Assembly (NCBI RefSeq): GCF_013348805.1
Contig: NZ_CP054690.1
Location: 1,426,001-1,490,000 of the forward strand
From: Rhodococcus sp. W8901
Lineage (GTDB): Bacteria; Actinomycetota; Actinomycetes; Mycobacteriales; Mycobacteriaceae
Length of the DNA: 64,000 nt
Reading direction: 5' to 3'
The notes under the pieces are model-generated. The model worked only from the letters and a program-made list of their open reading frames with translations, was not told where the DNA came from and did not search any database. Positions 51,167 through 59,131 of the stretch are shown piece after piece. The position numbers were made by a program, and so were the translations under genes. Numbering within the stretch: the first letter of the stretch is position 1; every line of letters begins with the position of its first letter.

Positions 51167-52045
51167 ATGACTTACACCGACGGAGGGTCCGGCTTCGGTC
51201 AGCCCTCGCAGCCGCCGGCGGCGAACGGCACGAAGAGTTTGTCGTTCTATCTCGGTATTGCGGTCCTCGCGCTGGGTGTCGTCAACTTCCTCCTCGGGTT
51301 CGCTCCCTACCTGAAGAACTCGACGAGCTCCAGGTACGGCCTCGAGTTCTCGGCGAACGCGTTCGAGAGCGACGGCACACTCCCGCTCAGCTTCCTGCTC
51401 CTCGGCGGACTGCTGGCCGGTCTGACGCTGCTGCCCAAGCAGTCCTACGCCGGCCCCGCTGCGGCGGCCTCGCTCGTCGGCTTCCTCGTGTCGTTCGTCC
51501 TGATGCTCAACATTCCCACCGGCGGCGGCCTCGCCGGCGGCGGCGTCATGATCCTGATCCTGGCGTTCATCCAGGCGGTGATCGCGACGGCGGTGTTCCT
51601 GTTCGGTGCCGGACTCGTCAAGCAGCCGCAGGGTCGACCGACGCGCACCCACGTCCACCCCGCCGCCTACGGTCACCCGCAGGGATACCCGGGCCAGGCA
51701 CCCCAGCAGGGGTACGGAGTTCCGGGTGGCCAGCAGGGCTACGCCCAGGGGTACCCGCAGCAGCCGACCTACGGTCAGGCCGGTCAGCCGCAGCCGGGCT
51801 ATCCGCAGCAGGGGTACGCGCAGCCTCAGCAGTCGCAGCCCACGGCCGGCTACGGACAGTTCCAGGCCGGTCAGCAGCCGTACCAGGCGCAGCAGCCGAC
51901 GCAGCACATTCCGCAGCAGCAGACGCCGCAGCCCGAGGCGCCGTCGGCGCCCCCCGCCGCACCGGCCGGTTCTCCCGATTCGCCGGGCGCGCCCACCCAG
52001 GCGTTCGGTGCCCAGACCGAGAACCCGGACGACGAGAAGAAGTGA
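51167..52045 (+). CDS. DUF5336 envelope/division protein (Rv0954-like)
   Basis: A 292-residue membrane protein. Four transmembrane helices (SLSFYLGIAVLALGVVNFLL, LPLSFLLLGGLLAGLTLL, AAAASLVGFLVSFVLMLNI and GGVMILILAFIQAVIATAVF) are followed by a long disordered tail rich in Pro, Gln, Gly and Tyr with repeated GYPQQ/QGYAQ units. The gene order places it with Rv0954 of M. tuberculosis, reported to take part in the division complex. AGGAG precedes the ATG at 51167; the frame upstream to 51143 lacks it. Confidence 0.85.
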   Translation: MTYTDGGSGFGQPSQPPAANGTKSLSFYLGIAVLALGVVNFLLGFAPYLKNSTSSRYGLEFSANAFESDGTLPLSFLLLGGLLAGLTLLPKQSYAGPAAAASLVGFLVSFVLMLNIPTGGGLAGGGVMILILAFIQAVIATAVFLFGAGLVKQPQGRPTRTHVHPAAYGHPQGYPGQAPQQGYGVPGGQQGYAQGYPQQPTYGQAGQPQPGYPQQGYAQPQQSQPTAGYGQFQAGQQPYQAQQPTQHIPQQQTPQPEAPSAPPAAPAGSPDSPGAPTQAFGAQTENPDDEKK

Positions 52046-52115
52046 TCGAGTGGGCCATGCCACGCCTCGGCGCGCCTGAACGCCGCCGCCGGGCACGGGT
52101 GCGACCCTCGAACCG

Positions 52116-53756
52116 ATGACTTCTCTGCTTGGTCGCGGTGTTCGCCGCGACATCTCCGACCGACCCGATCCCGACACCGATCAGGTGCGTGCGCTGCTCG
52201 GGGTGGCGCTGCGCCCGACCGGTGTCGCGATCGTCCTGATCAGTGCGGTCGTCATCGTCACGCTGGTCGCGTCGAACAGCGACCTGACCGGGGTGGTCGG
52301 GGCGATCGCCGCGTGCTGGCTGGCGCTGCACCAGGTTTCGCTGACCATCACGGACGCTCCGCTCGGGGTACTTCCGCTGTTGCCGACGGCCGTGATGATG
52401 TGGGCCGTCGCCCGCGGATGTGCCCGCGCGGTCACCGCGCGCTCGACGCTGCGTGACGCCGCACGGGTGGTTGCCGCGGCGGTCGCGGGACCGTTCGTGA
52501 TGACGCTCATCGCGCTCGCGGTGGTCACCGACGCGACGTCCGTCGTCGCGCTCGAGGCGCCGAACGCGGCCGAGGCCCTCGCATGGGTCGTGGGCATCCA
52601 CCTCGTCGCGGCGGTGGCCGGTGTCGTCGCGACGACGGGGCGTGCGGAATGCGAGCGCCGAGGCGCCCCGTCCTGGGTTCCGGAGGTGGGACGCCCGGCA
52701 GCGCGAGCAGCGCTGGCCCTGTTCGCGGTGGGCTCCGCGGTGACGGTCGCATCGCTGGTGTGGTCATGGTCCGACGTCGGGACGCTCCTCGGTGACGGTT
52801 CGGATCCGGTCGGCGTGCTGGGGCTCACCGTCCTGTCGGTGCTGTACCTGCCGAACGTCGCTGTCGGGGCGGTCGCGGTCCTGGTGGGCGGTACGGCGCA
52901 CGCCGGTGGCACCTCGGTGAGCGTGTTCGACATCGTCGCGGGCCCGGTGCCGCCGGTCCCGGTGCTCGGTGGGGTCCCCGGCGAACTCGTCGGGACCGCG
53001 TGGCCGGTGCTGCTGATCGTCCCGCTCGCGATCGGCGCACTGCTCGGACGGGACTGCGGTCGTCTGCGCCTGCCCGTGCAGGAGACCGCGTACACCGTGG
53101 GGTGCGCCGCCGCCGGCGTCGGTGTGGTGGTTGCGGCCGTCGGTTTCGTCGCGGGCGGCGAGCTGGGGGCGTACGGATTCGTCGGCGTCGAGCCGCTCGC
53201 GCTGGGATTGATCACCTTCGGGTTCCTGGCACTGCCCGGTCTCGCAGTCGCGACCCTCATCGCGCGGCGCGACGGCGTCGAGTCGGACGGCGGAGACGAG
53301 ACCGAACGAACCGAGAAGTCCGACAAGTTTGCGGAGACCGCAGCGTTCGAGGACACCGGAGCGGACGACCCGGCACTCGCATTCGAGGTGAAGCGCCTCG
53401 CGTTGCCGTCGATGCGCTACCGGTCGGAGCCGGAAGCGGGCACGGACGCGGATGCGGAGTCGGGACCGGAATCCGAGCCGGGATCGGCGGCCGGGCCGGC
53501 CGCTCCCGATACCTCCGACGGCTCCGGGGAGACGGTGCTCGAGGGCGAACTCGTCGACGACTCCGCCGCCGGCCCGACCGATGTGGCCGACACCGACGTG
53601 ATCGACGTGGAGGTCGAGGCGGTGCCGCAGGATCAGGACGAGCCGGGCGAGCCGGAGACCTCGCCGGGGACGGACGAGACGGAGACGACCTCGGACGAGG
53701 CAGCCGAGGCCGCGGAAGGCGACCTGCCGGACGGTCCGCTGACCCCCAGCGACTAG
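52116..53756 (+). CDS. DUF6350 polytopic membrane protein (PerM/Rv0955-like)
   Basis: A 546-residue protein. About nine or ten transmembrane segments fill the first 400 residues (GVAIVLISAVVIVTLVA, LTGVVGAIAACWLALHQVSL, AGPFVMTLIALAVVTDATS, VVGIHLVAAVAGVVATTG, LLIVPLAIGALLGRDCG and others), and a 150-residue acidic, Glu/Asp/Ser-rich tail follows. In M. tuberculosis the gene at this place is perM (Rv0955), needed for division under stress. The match rests on gene order, length and topology rather than alignment. It is 71 bases downstream of DUF5336. Confidence 0.82.
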   Translation: MTSLLGRGVRRDISDRPDPDTDQVRALLGVALRPTGVAIVLISAVVIVTLVASNSDLTGVVGAIAACWLALHQVSLTITDAPLGVLPLLPTAVMMWAVARGCARAVTARSTLRDAARVVAAAVAGPFVMTLIALAVVTDATSVVALEAPNAAEALAWVVGIHLVAAVAGVVATTGRAECERRGAPSWVPEVGRPAARAALALFAVGSAVTVASLVWSWSDVGTLLGDGSDPVGVLGLTVLSVLYLPNVAVGAVAVLVGGTAHAGGTSVSVFDIVAGPVPPVPVLGGVPGELVGTAWPVLLIVPLAIGALLGRDCGRLRLPVQETAYTVGCAAAGVGVVVAAVGFVAGGELGAYGFVGVEPLALGLITFGFLALPGLAVATLIARRDGVESDGGDETERTEKSDKFAETAAFEDTGADDPALAFEVKRLALPSMRYRSEPEAGTDADAESGPESEPGSAAGPAAPDTSDGSGETVLEGELVDDSAAGPTDVADTDVIDVEVEAVPQDQDEPGEPETSPGTDETETTSDEAAEAAEGDLPDGPLTPSD

Positions 53757-53799
53757 GCTCTAACCCGGCCCGTGATGCGGCCCGACCGTCTCGAAAACC

Positions 53800-53804
53800 A
53801 GGAG
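53800..53804 (+). promoter_or_regulatory. Shine-Dalgarno site that favours a CTG start for purN
   Basis: AGGAG at 53800-53804 is followed, after 7 bases, by CTG at 53812, in frame with purN. The only ATG/GTG-type alternative, GTG at 53845, has no such site. Confidence 0.5.
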
Positions 53805-53811
53805 TAGTGCG

Positions 53812-54453
53812 CTGACTGCCACGCGTGACCAGCTGCGGCCCACGGTGCCCGCTCGGATCGTCGTACTCGCCTCGGGGACGGGCAGCCTGCTGCAGGCGCT
53901 CATCGCCGCCACGCGCACCGACGGATACCCTGCGACCATCGTCGCGGTCGGCGTCGACCGCGACTGCGGAGCAACGGCTCACGCCGACGACGCGGGCATC
54001 GACCACTTCCGTGTGGCGCTGCGCGATCACGCGGACCGCGCCGCATGGGACGTCGCGCTCACCGAGACCGTCGCATCGCACCGCCCCGATCTGATCGTCA
54101 GTGCCGGCTACATGAAGATCCTCGGCCCCGCGTTCATCGAACGCTTCGGCGGCCGGATCATCAACACGCATCCCGCGCTGCTGCCGTCGTTCCCCGGCGC
54201 GCACGCGGTGCCCGACGCGCTGGCTTACGGCGTCAAGGTCACCGGCTCCACGGTGCACCTGGTCGACGGCGGCATCGACACCGGCCCGATCCTGGCGCAG
54301 GAGCCGGTGGTGGTGCTCGACGGCGACGACGAGGCGACGCTGCACGAGCGCATCAAGATTGTTGAACGGCGACTGCTGGCCGAGGTCGTGGCCTCCGTCG
54401 CCCTCCGAGGTGTTGTTTCCGACGGACGAAAGGCCGTGATCCCAAGTGAGTGA
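53812..54453 (+). CDS. purN: Phosphoribosylglycinamide formyltransferase 1
   Basis: A 213-residue enzyme of purine synthesis that transfers a formyl group from 10-formyl-THF to GAR. Motifs are [19 protein letters not shown], the [18 protein letters not shown] strand, [20 protein letters not shown] with the catalytic Asn/His, and [13 protein letters not shown] with the catalytic Asp. A CTG start at 53812 with AGGAG is favoured over GTG 53845; the latter would give 202 residues beginning at the first strand. The stop overlaps the purH start by 8 bases. Confidence 0.93.
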   Translation: MTATRDQLRPTVPARIVVLASGTGSLLQALIAATRTDGYPATIVAVGVDRDCGATAHADDAGIDHFRVALRDHADRAAWDVALTETVASHRPDLIVSAGYMKILGPAFIERFGGRIINTHPALLPSFPGAHAVPDALAYGVKVTGSTVHLVDGGIDTGPILAQEPVVVLDGDDEATLHERIKIVERRLLAEVVASVALRGVVSDGRKAVIPSE

Positions 54454-56029
54454 ACGCAAGGCAGTGCGCCGTGCACTGGTCAGCGTCTACGACAAGACCG
54501 GCCTGGTCGAACTGGCCACCGGCCTGCACCAGGCGGGTGTCGAACTGGTTTCCACCGGTTCCACCGCCGCCAAGATCGCCGACGCCGGCATCCCGGTCAC
54601 CAGGGTCGAGGACCTGACCGGATTCCCCGAGTGCCTCGAGGGCCGCGTCAAGACGCTGCACCCCCGAGTGCACGCCGGTGTCCTCGCCGACACCCGGAAG
54701 CCGGAGCACCTCGCGCAGCTCGAGGAGCTGGGCATCGAGGCGTTCCAGCTGGTGATCGTGAACCTGTACCCGTTCACGCAGACCGTCGCGTCGGGCGCCA
54801 CCCCGGACGAGTGCGTCGAGCAGATCGACATCGGTGGTCCGTCGATGGTGCGCGCTGCTGCCAAGAACCACCCGTCGGTCGCGGTCGTCGTCGACCCGAA
54901 GAAGTACGAGGGTGTCCTCGCTGCGGTCGAGGCCGGTGGCTTCAACCTCTTCGAGCGCACCGCCCTGGCCGCGCAGGCGTTCCAGCACACCGCGTCCTAC
55001 GACGTCGCGGTCGCCACCTGGATGACGTCCACGCTGGTCGAGTCCGTGACGAGCGAAGCGACGGAAGATTCTGCACTGTCGCAGTTCCCGCGGTGGGTCG
55101 GTGCCACGTGGGACCGCTCCGCGGTGCTGCGCTACGGCGAGAATCCGCACCAGGCTGCTGCGCTGTACGAGAACCCCTCCGAGCCTGCGGGCCTCGCGCA
55201 GGCGAAGCAGTTGCACGGCAAGGAGATGTCGTACAACAACTACACCGACGGTGACGCCGCGTGGCGGGCCGCGTACGACCACGCCGAGCCGGCCGTCGCG
55301 ATCATCAAGCATGCCAACCCGTGCGGCATCGCGGTGGGCGCGGACATCGCCGAGGCGCACCGCAAGGCGCACGCCTGCGACCCGGTCAGCGCATACGGTG
55401 GCGTCATCGCCGCCAACCGCGAGGTGACGGTCGAGATGGCCGAGCAGGTCGCCGACATCTTCACCGAGGTCATCATCGCGCCGTCGTACGCGGACGGGGC
55501 CATCGGTGTCCTCCAGCGCAAGAAGAACGTGCGCGTTCTCGAGGCCGCCGCTCCCACCGAGACGGGCATCGAGCTGCGCCCGATCTCCGGTGGCACGCTG
55601 CTGCAGGAGCGCGACGTCCTGGACGCGGACGGCGACAACCCGGCCAACTGGACGCTCGTCGTCGGCGAGGCTGCGGACGAGAAGACCCTCGCGGATCTCG
55701 AACTCGCGTGGCGCGCATGCCGTGCCGTGAAGTCCAACGCGATCCTGCTCGCCAACGACGGCGCCTCGGTGGGCGTCGGCATGGGCCAGGTCAACCGCGT
55801 CGACTCCGCGCATCTCGCGGTGCAGCGTGCCGGTGACCGCGCCAAGGGTTCGGTGGCCGCGTCCGACGCGTTCTTCCCGTTCCCCGACGGTCTGCAGGTC
55901 CTGCTCGACGCCGGTGTCCGCGCCGTCGTCCAGCCCGGTGGCTCGGTCCGCGACAACGAGGTCATCGAGGCCGCTCGCGACGCCGGTGTCACGCTGTACC
56001 TGACCGGTGCGCGCCACTTCGCGCACTGA
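54446..56029 (+). CDS. purH: Bifunctional AICAR transformylase/IMP cyclohydrolase
   Basis: A 527-residue enzyme for the last two steps of IMP synthesis. The N-terminal cyclohydrolase has [57 protein letters not shown] and NLYPF. The C-terminal transformylase has [47 protein letters not shown] and the end motif [20 protein letters not shown]. The GTG at 54446 lies inside the last codons of purN, so the two are translationally coupled. Confidence 0.97.
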   Translation: MSERKAVRRALVSVYDKTGLVELATGLHQAGVELVSTGSTAAKIADAGIPVTRVEDLTGFPECLEGRVKTLHPRVHAGVLADTRKPEHLAQLEELGIEAFQLVIVNLYPFTQTVASGATPDECVEQIDIGGPSMVRAAAKNHPSVAVVVDPKKYEGVLAAVEAGGFNLFERTALAAQAFQHTASYDVAVATWMTSTLVESVTSEATEDSALSQFPRWVGATWDRSAVLRYGENPHQAAALYENPSEPAGLAQAKQLHGKEMSYNNYTDGDAAWRAAYDHAEPAVAIIKHANPCGIAVGADIAEAHRKAHACDPVSAYGGVIAANREVTVEMAEQVADIFTEVIIAPSYADGAIGVLQRKKNVRVLEAAAPTETGIELRPISGGTLLQERDVLDADGDNPANWTLVVGEAADEKTLADLELAWRACRAVKSNAILLANDGASVGVGMGQVNRVDSAHLAVQRAGDRAKGSVAASDAFFPFPDGLQVLLDAGVRAVVQPGGSVRDNEVIEAARDAGVTLYLTGARHFAH

Positions 56030-56046
56030 TCGACTGCTCTACTGCG

Positions 56047-56099
56047 CTCCCTCGTCCGGGGTTCGCGTGCCGCTCAGGCCGCGAGCCCGGACGGGGGAG
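56047..56099. terminator. Terminator hairpin after purH
   Basis: CTCCCTCGTCCGGG (56047-56060) pairs with CCCGGACGGGGGAG (56086-56099) with one mismatch, enclosing a GC-rich loop. It overlaps the end of the convergent 82-residue gene and probably ends both transcripts. Confidence 0.6.
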
Positions 56100-56322
56100 C
56101 GTTGTGCTGTGCGGACTCGACCAGCGCGCGGGCGTTGGCGTCGTCGGTACCCGAGATGACCAGTCGGGCAGCGCCGCGGGCGAGTAGCCGGCTGATCAGT
56201 TCTGCCGCTGCCGCATTCTGGTCGGCGTCGATGTGACTGAGGTCGAGGGTGACGACCTGTCCGGTGAGGTCACCGGGCAGGTCCTGCTGGGGGGCGCTCA
56301 GAGCGCCGAGTCGAAGCTTCAT
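56074..56322 (-). CDS. 82-residue protein, possibly STAS-like
   Basis: The sequence starts MKLRLGALSAPQQDLPGD and contains VVTLDLSHIDADQNAAAAEL and LLARGAARLVISGTDDANAR, a beta-alpha-beta pattern reminiscent of a truncated STAS/anti-anti-sigma fold, though the key serine is missing. AGGAG precedes the ATG by a good distance, so it is likely expressed. A terminator-like hairpin with a T tract lies 29 bases upstream of the start, between the ATG and a possible upstream promoter. Function unknown. Confidence 0.65.
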   Translation of the reverse strand: MKLRLGALSAPQQDLPGDLTGQVVTLDLSHIDADQNAAAAELISRLLARGAARLVISGTDDANARALVESAQHNAPPSGLAA

Positions 56323-56350
56323 GGTGGTTCTCCTGAACTGTGTATGGGTG

Positions 56351-56397
56351 AAAGAGGCAAAAGAAAAGGCACCCGAGGCGGTGTGCCTTCGGGTGCC
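56351..56397 (-). terminator. Rho-independent terminator-like hairpin with T tract, in the leader of the 82-aa gene
   Basis: On the - strand GGCACCCGAAGGC (56397-56385) pairs with GCCTCGGGTGCC (56379-56368) with one bulge, and TTTTCTTTTGCC follows directly. The tract ends 29 bases before the ATG at 56322. It is either an attenuator of that gene or the terminator of the hydrolase gene 271 bases upstream. Confidence 0.65.
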
Positions 56398-56432
56398 CGA
56401 GAATGGTTCCGGTTACGGGTGACTCATTCTCG
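56398..56432 (-). promoter_or_regulatory. Second leader hairpin directly upstream of the terminator
   Basis: CGAGAATG (56432-56425 on the - strand) pairs with CATTCTCG (56405-56398), with a 19-base loop rich in AACC/GGTT complement. It abuts the terminator hairpin. Two adjacent stems followed by a T tract are the layout of a riboswitch or attenuator, but I recognise no known class. Confidence 0.4.
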
Positions 56433-56522
56433 GTGCCGTCGATCGAAGGCTGCGGGGCTGCGCCACGCGGGTACGGCTGCAAATACGTGATCGTGAGAAA
56501 AATGCTTGCTGCAAAGCTGCAT
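56424..56522 (-). CDS. Possible 32-residue upstream ORF in the leader
   Basis: ATG at 56522 opens a 32-codon frame starting MQLCSKHFSHDHVF; the TGA falls in the first arm of the upstream leader hairpin. Translation to its end would cover that arm. There is no strong Shine-Dalgarno site and no run of one amino acid that would identify an attenuation signal. Confidence 0.25.
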   Translation of the reverse strand: MQLCSKHFSHDHVFAAVPAWRSPAAFDRRHRE

Positions 56523-56667
56523 TGCATACTTCGCGGGGCTTTCGACGCGCATCGTGACCGTACCCTTCTCGTGTGTGCCCGTTGGTTAACGGAGAACCAT
56601 ACAGCAGTGACCGCTCGGCGACATCTCGTTTTTGCGACAGCGTGTCGCCGGCGGCCCCGCAGGGTGT

Positions 56668-57627
56668 CTAGCGGAGGGTTGCGAGCCAGCCCTCGAAACC
56701 GGTGGTGAACTCGGCGGACCACGGCAGCGGCTCGATGTAGTCGGCGCCGGTGGAGGCGGCATCGCCGATCTCCTTGAGCACGTGGTTCGCGGTCGTCATC
56801 CGCACCGGCGTCAGCGTGGTGTGGGCGAGTGCGACGTCGAGCGCGTCGACGTCGGCGCAGTCGAGCTGGATGTCCTTGGCGGAGCAGCTGGTGATCACCG
56901 GCATGCCCGTCGGCAGCTGGGCGGCCAGCTCGCGGGGGTCGAGCGCGTCCTCCTCGGCGAGCGCGCGGGCATTCGCCGGGACGAGGCCGGCGGCGCGCAG
57001 CGGGTCCGGCAGGTCGTCGCTGAGCGTCGCGTCGGTGCGCAGCGACTCGACCGCCCCGGCGAGCGCCAGACGCAGCTCGTCGGCGAGATGGACCGGCAAC
57101 TGTCCGGCCCCGACGACCGCGGTGAGCTGGCCGTCGATCTGGGTGGTGAGCAGGTCCAGCAGCCGCACGCTCAGCGGCTCGAGCAGGCCCAGGCCTGCGA
57201 CGTTCGCGCCGTTGGCGGCCAGCGCCAGGGCGATCAGGGCACCTTCGCTGTGACCGATCGCGAACACCCGGTCGGCGTCGACGGCGGACCGGCCGGCGAG
57301 GAAGTCCAACGCGGCGGCGGCGGAGTCGGTGAACACGGAGAATCCGAGGTCACCGATGTCCTCGACGTCGTACGGGCCCAGACCGGTGGAGCCGCTGCCG
57401 AGCTTGTCGTAGCGCAGGCTCGCGAAACCGTGCTCCTCGAGGACGTCGGCAAGGAACTCGAGGGTGCCGATCGAGCCGGGCAGCAGCGCGCTGTCCCCGT
57501 TGCGGTCGGTGGGGCCGCTGCCCGCGAGCAACAGCACCGCGGGTGCCGAGTCGGCGCCGTCGGGGATGCGGAGGCTTCCGTGCAGCGTGATGTCGCCGGC
57601 GGCAAAGGTGATCTCGGTATCGGCCAT
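56668..57627 (-). CDS. Alpha/beta hydrolase
   Basis: A 319-residue hydrolase. The N-terminal strand pattern DITLHGSLRIPDGADSAPAV, oxyanion LLLAGSGPTDRNGD, FASLRYDKLGSG and nucleophile elbow AIGHSEGALIALAL near residue 125 are clear. Aspartate in VITSCSAKDIQLDCADVDAL and the histidine in TTANHVLKEIG complete a triad. It acts on an ester or related bond in the cytoplasm; the substrate is unknown. It is divergent from the MoxR-type ATPase gene (57713). Confidence 0.88.
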   Translation of the reverse strand: MADTEITFAAGDITLHGSLRIPDGADSAPAVLLLAGSGPTDRNGDSALLPGSIGTLEFLADVLEEHGFASLRYDKLGSGSTGLGPYDVEDIGDLGFSVFTDSAAAALDFLAGRSAVDADRVFAIGHSEGALIALALAANGANVAGLGLLEPLSVRLLDLLTTQIDGQLTAVVGAGQLPVHLADELRLALAGAVESLRTDATLSDDLPDPLRAAGLVPANARALAEEDALDPRELAAQLPTGMPVITSCSAKDIQLDCADVDALDVALAHTTLTPVRMTTANHVLKEIGDAASTGADYIEPLPWSAEFTTGFEGWLATLR

Positions 57628-57712
57628 GCCCCGTGTTTATCAGAGCTGGGCACCCACTTCGTACGCGACGGCGGTACCGCGTGCCGAATCGCCCGAACAC
57701 TCGTAACTTGGA

Positions 57713-59107
57713 GTGGTGACTGCCACATCGCCTGCCGATCTGCCACGGACCCTCGCCGAGCTCCGCGCGTCCGGGCACGTCCAGCGTCCGGTCAAGGACG
57801 AGATGCGCGAGAACCTGCTCGCGGCACTGCGGGACGGCCTCGACCCGTGGCCCGGGATCGTCGGTTTCGAGGAGACGGTGCTGCCGCAACTCGAGCGGGC
57901 GATCATCGCCGGGCACGACGTCGTCCTGCTCGGTGAGCGCGGGCAGGGCAAGACGCGGTTGCTGCGCACGCTGTATCTGCTGTTGGACGAGTGGACGCCG
58001 GTGATCGCCGGGTCCGAGCTGGGCGAGCACCCGTACGAGCCGATCACCCCGATCTCGGTGCGCCGGGCCGCCGAACTGGGCGACGCGCTACCGGTCGAGT
58101 GGCGGCACCGCAGCGAGCGCTACGCGGAGAAGCTCGCGACGCCGGACACCTCGGTGGCGGATCTGGTGGGCGATGTCGACCCGATCAAGGTTGCGGAGGG
58201 GCGCAGCCTGGGTGATCCGGAGACGATCCACTTCGGTCTGGTGCCGCGCGCGCATCGCGGGATCGTCGCGATCAACGAGCTCCCCGATCTGGCTGAGCGG
58301 ATCCAGGTGTCGTTGCTCAACGTGATGGAGGAACGAGACATCCAGGTCCGTGGGTACACCCTGCGGCTACCGCTCGACGTCGTGCTGGTGGCCAGCGCCA
58401 ACCCGGAGGACTACACCAACCGCGGACGCATCATCACCCCGCTCAAGGACCGCTTCGGCGCCGAGATCCGCACGCACTACCCGTCGTTGCTCGAGGACGA
58501 GATCGCCGTGATCCAGCAGGAGGCGAACCTGCAGGCGCAGGTGCCGCACCACCTGCTCGAGGTGCTGGCCCGGTTCACGCGGCTGCTGCGCGAGTCGACG
58601 TCGGTGGACCAGCGGTCGGGCGTCTCGGCCCGGTTCGCGGTGGCGGGCGCGGAGACCGTCAGCGCGGCGGCGGTGCACCGCAGCGCCGTCCTCGGGGAGG
58701 CCGATCCGGTGGCGCGGCCCATCGACCTCGGCACCGTCGTCGAGGTGCTGCGCGGCAAGGTCGAGTTCGAGTCCGGTGAGGAGGGGCGCGAGCTCGAGGT
58801 CCTCGAGCACCTGCTGCGGCGAGCCACCGCGGACACTGCGCGGATCCGCCTCGGTGGCATCGACCTCGCCCCGTTGGTGACGGCGGTGGAACTGGGGCAG
58901 CCGGTGGTCACGGGCGAGCGGGTCACCGCGAAGGCGCTACTGGGCGAGCTGCCCGACCTCGAGGTGCTCGACGAGGTGGCGGGCCGGCTCGGCGCCGCAT
59001 CCGACGGCGAGCTGGCGTCGGCCGCCGAACTCGCGCTCGAGGGTCTGTATCTCGCCCGGCGGATCTCGAAGAACCCCGACGAGAACGGCCAGGCCGTCTA
59101 CTCGTAG
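57713..59107 (+). CDS. MoxR/magnesium-chelatase-type AAA ATPase (Rv0958-like)
   Basis: A 464-residue AAA+ ATPase. The P-loop reads LLGERGQGKTRLL near residue 73. GIVAINELPDLAERIQVSLL carries the Walker B-like acid, and VVLVASANPEDYTNRGRIIT with PLKDRFGAEIRTHYP contains sensor and arginine-finger regions. This is the magnesium chelatase ChlI/MoxR group that works with VWA proteins. Two adjacent GTGs (57713, 57716) are possible starts, with TTGGAG just ahead. It is 24 bases upstream of the VWA gene in the same order as Rv0958-Rv0959. Confidence 0.9.
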   Translation: MVTATSPADLPRTLAELRASGHVQRPVKDEMRENLLAALRDGLDPWPGIVGFEETVLPQLERAIIAGHDVVLLGERGQGKTRLLRTLYLLLDEWTPVIAGSELGEHPYEPITPISVRRAAELGDALPVEWRHRSERYAEKLATPDTSVADLVGDVDPIKVAEGRSLGDPETIHFGLVPRAHRGIVAINELPDLAERIQVSLLNVMEERDIQVRGYTLRLPLDVVLVASANPEDYTNRGRIITPLKDRFGAEIRTHYPSLLEDEIAVIQQEANLQAQVPHHLLEVLARFTRLLRESTSVDQRSGVSARFAVAGAETVSAAAVHRSAVLGEADPVARPIDLGTVVEVLRGKVEFESGEEGRELEVLEHLLRRATADTARIRLGGIDLAPLVTAVELGQPVVTGERVTAKALLGELPDLEVLDEVAGRLGAASDGELASAAELALEGLYLARRISKNPDENGQAVYS

Positions 59108-59131
59108 TCGGCAGTGGTGAAGGGAGACAGG

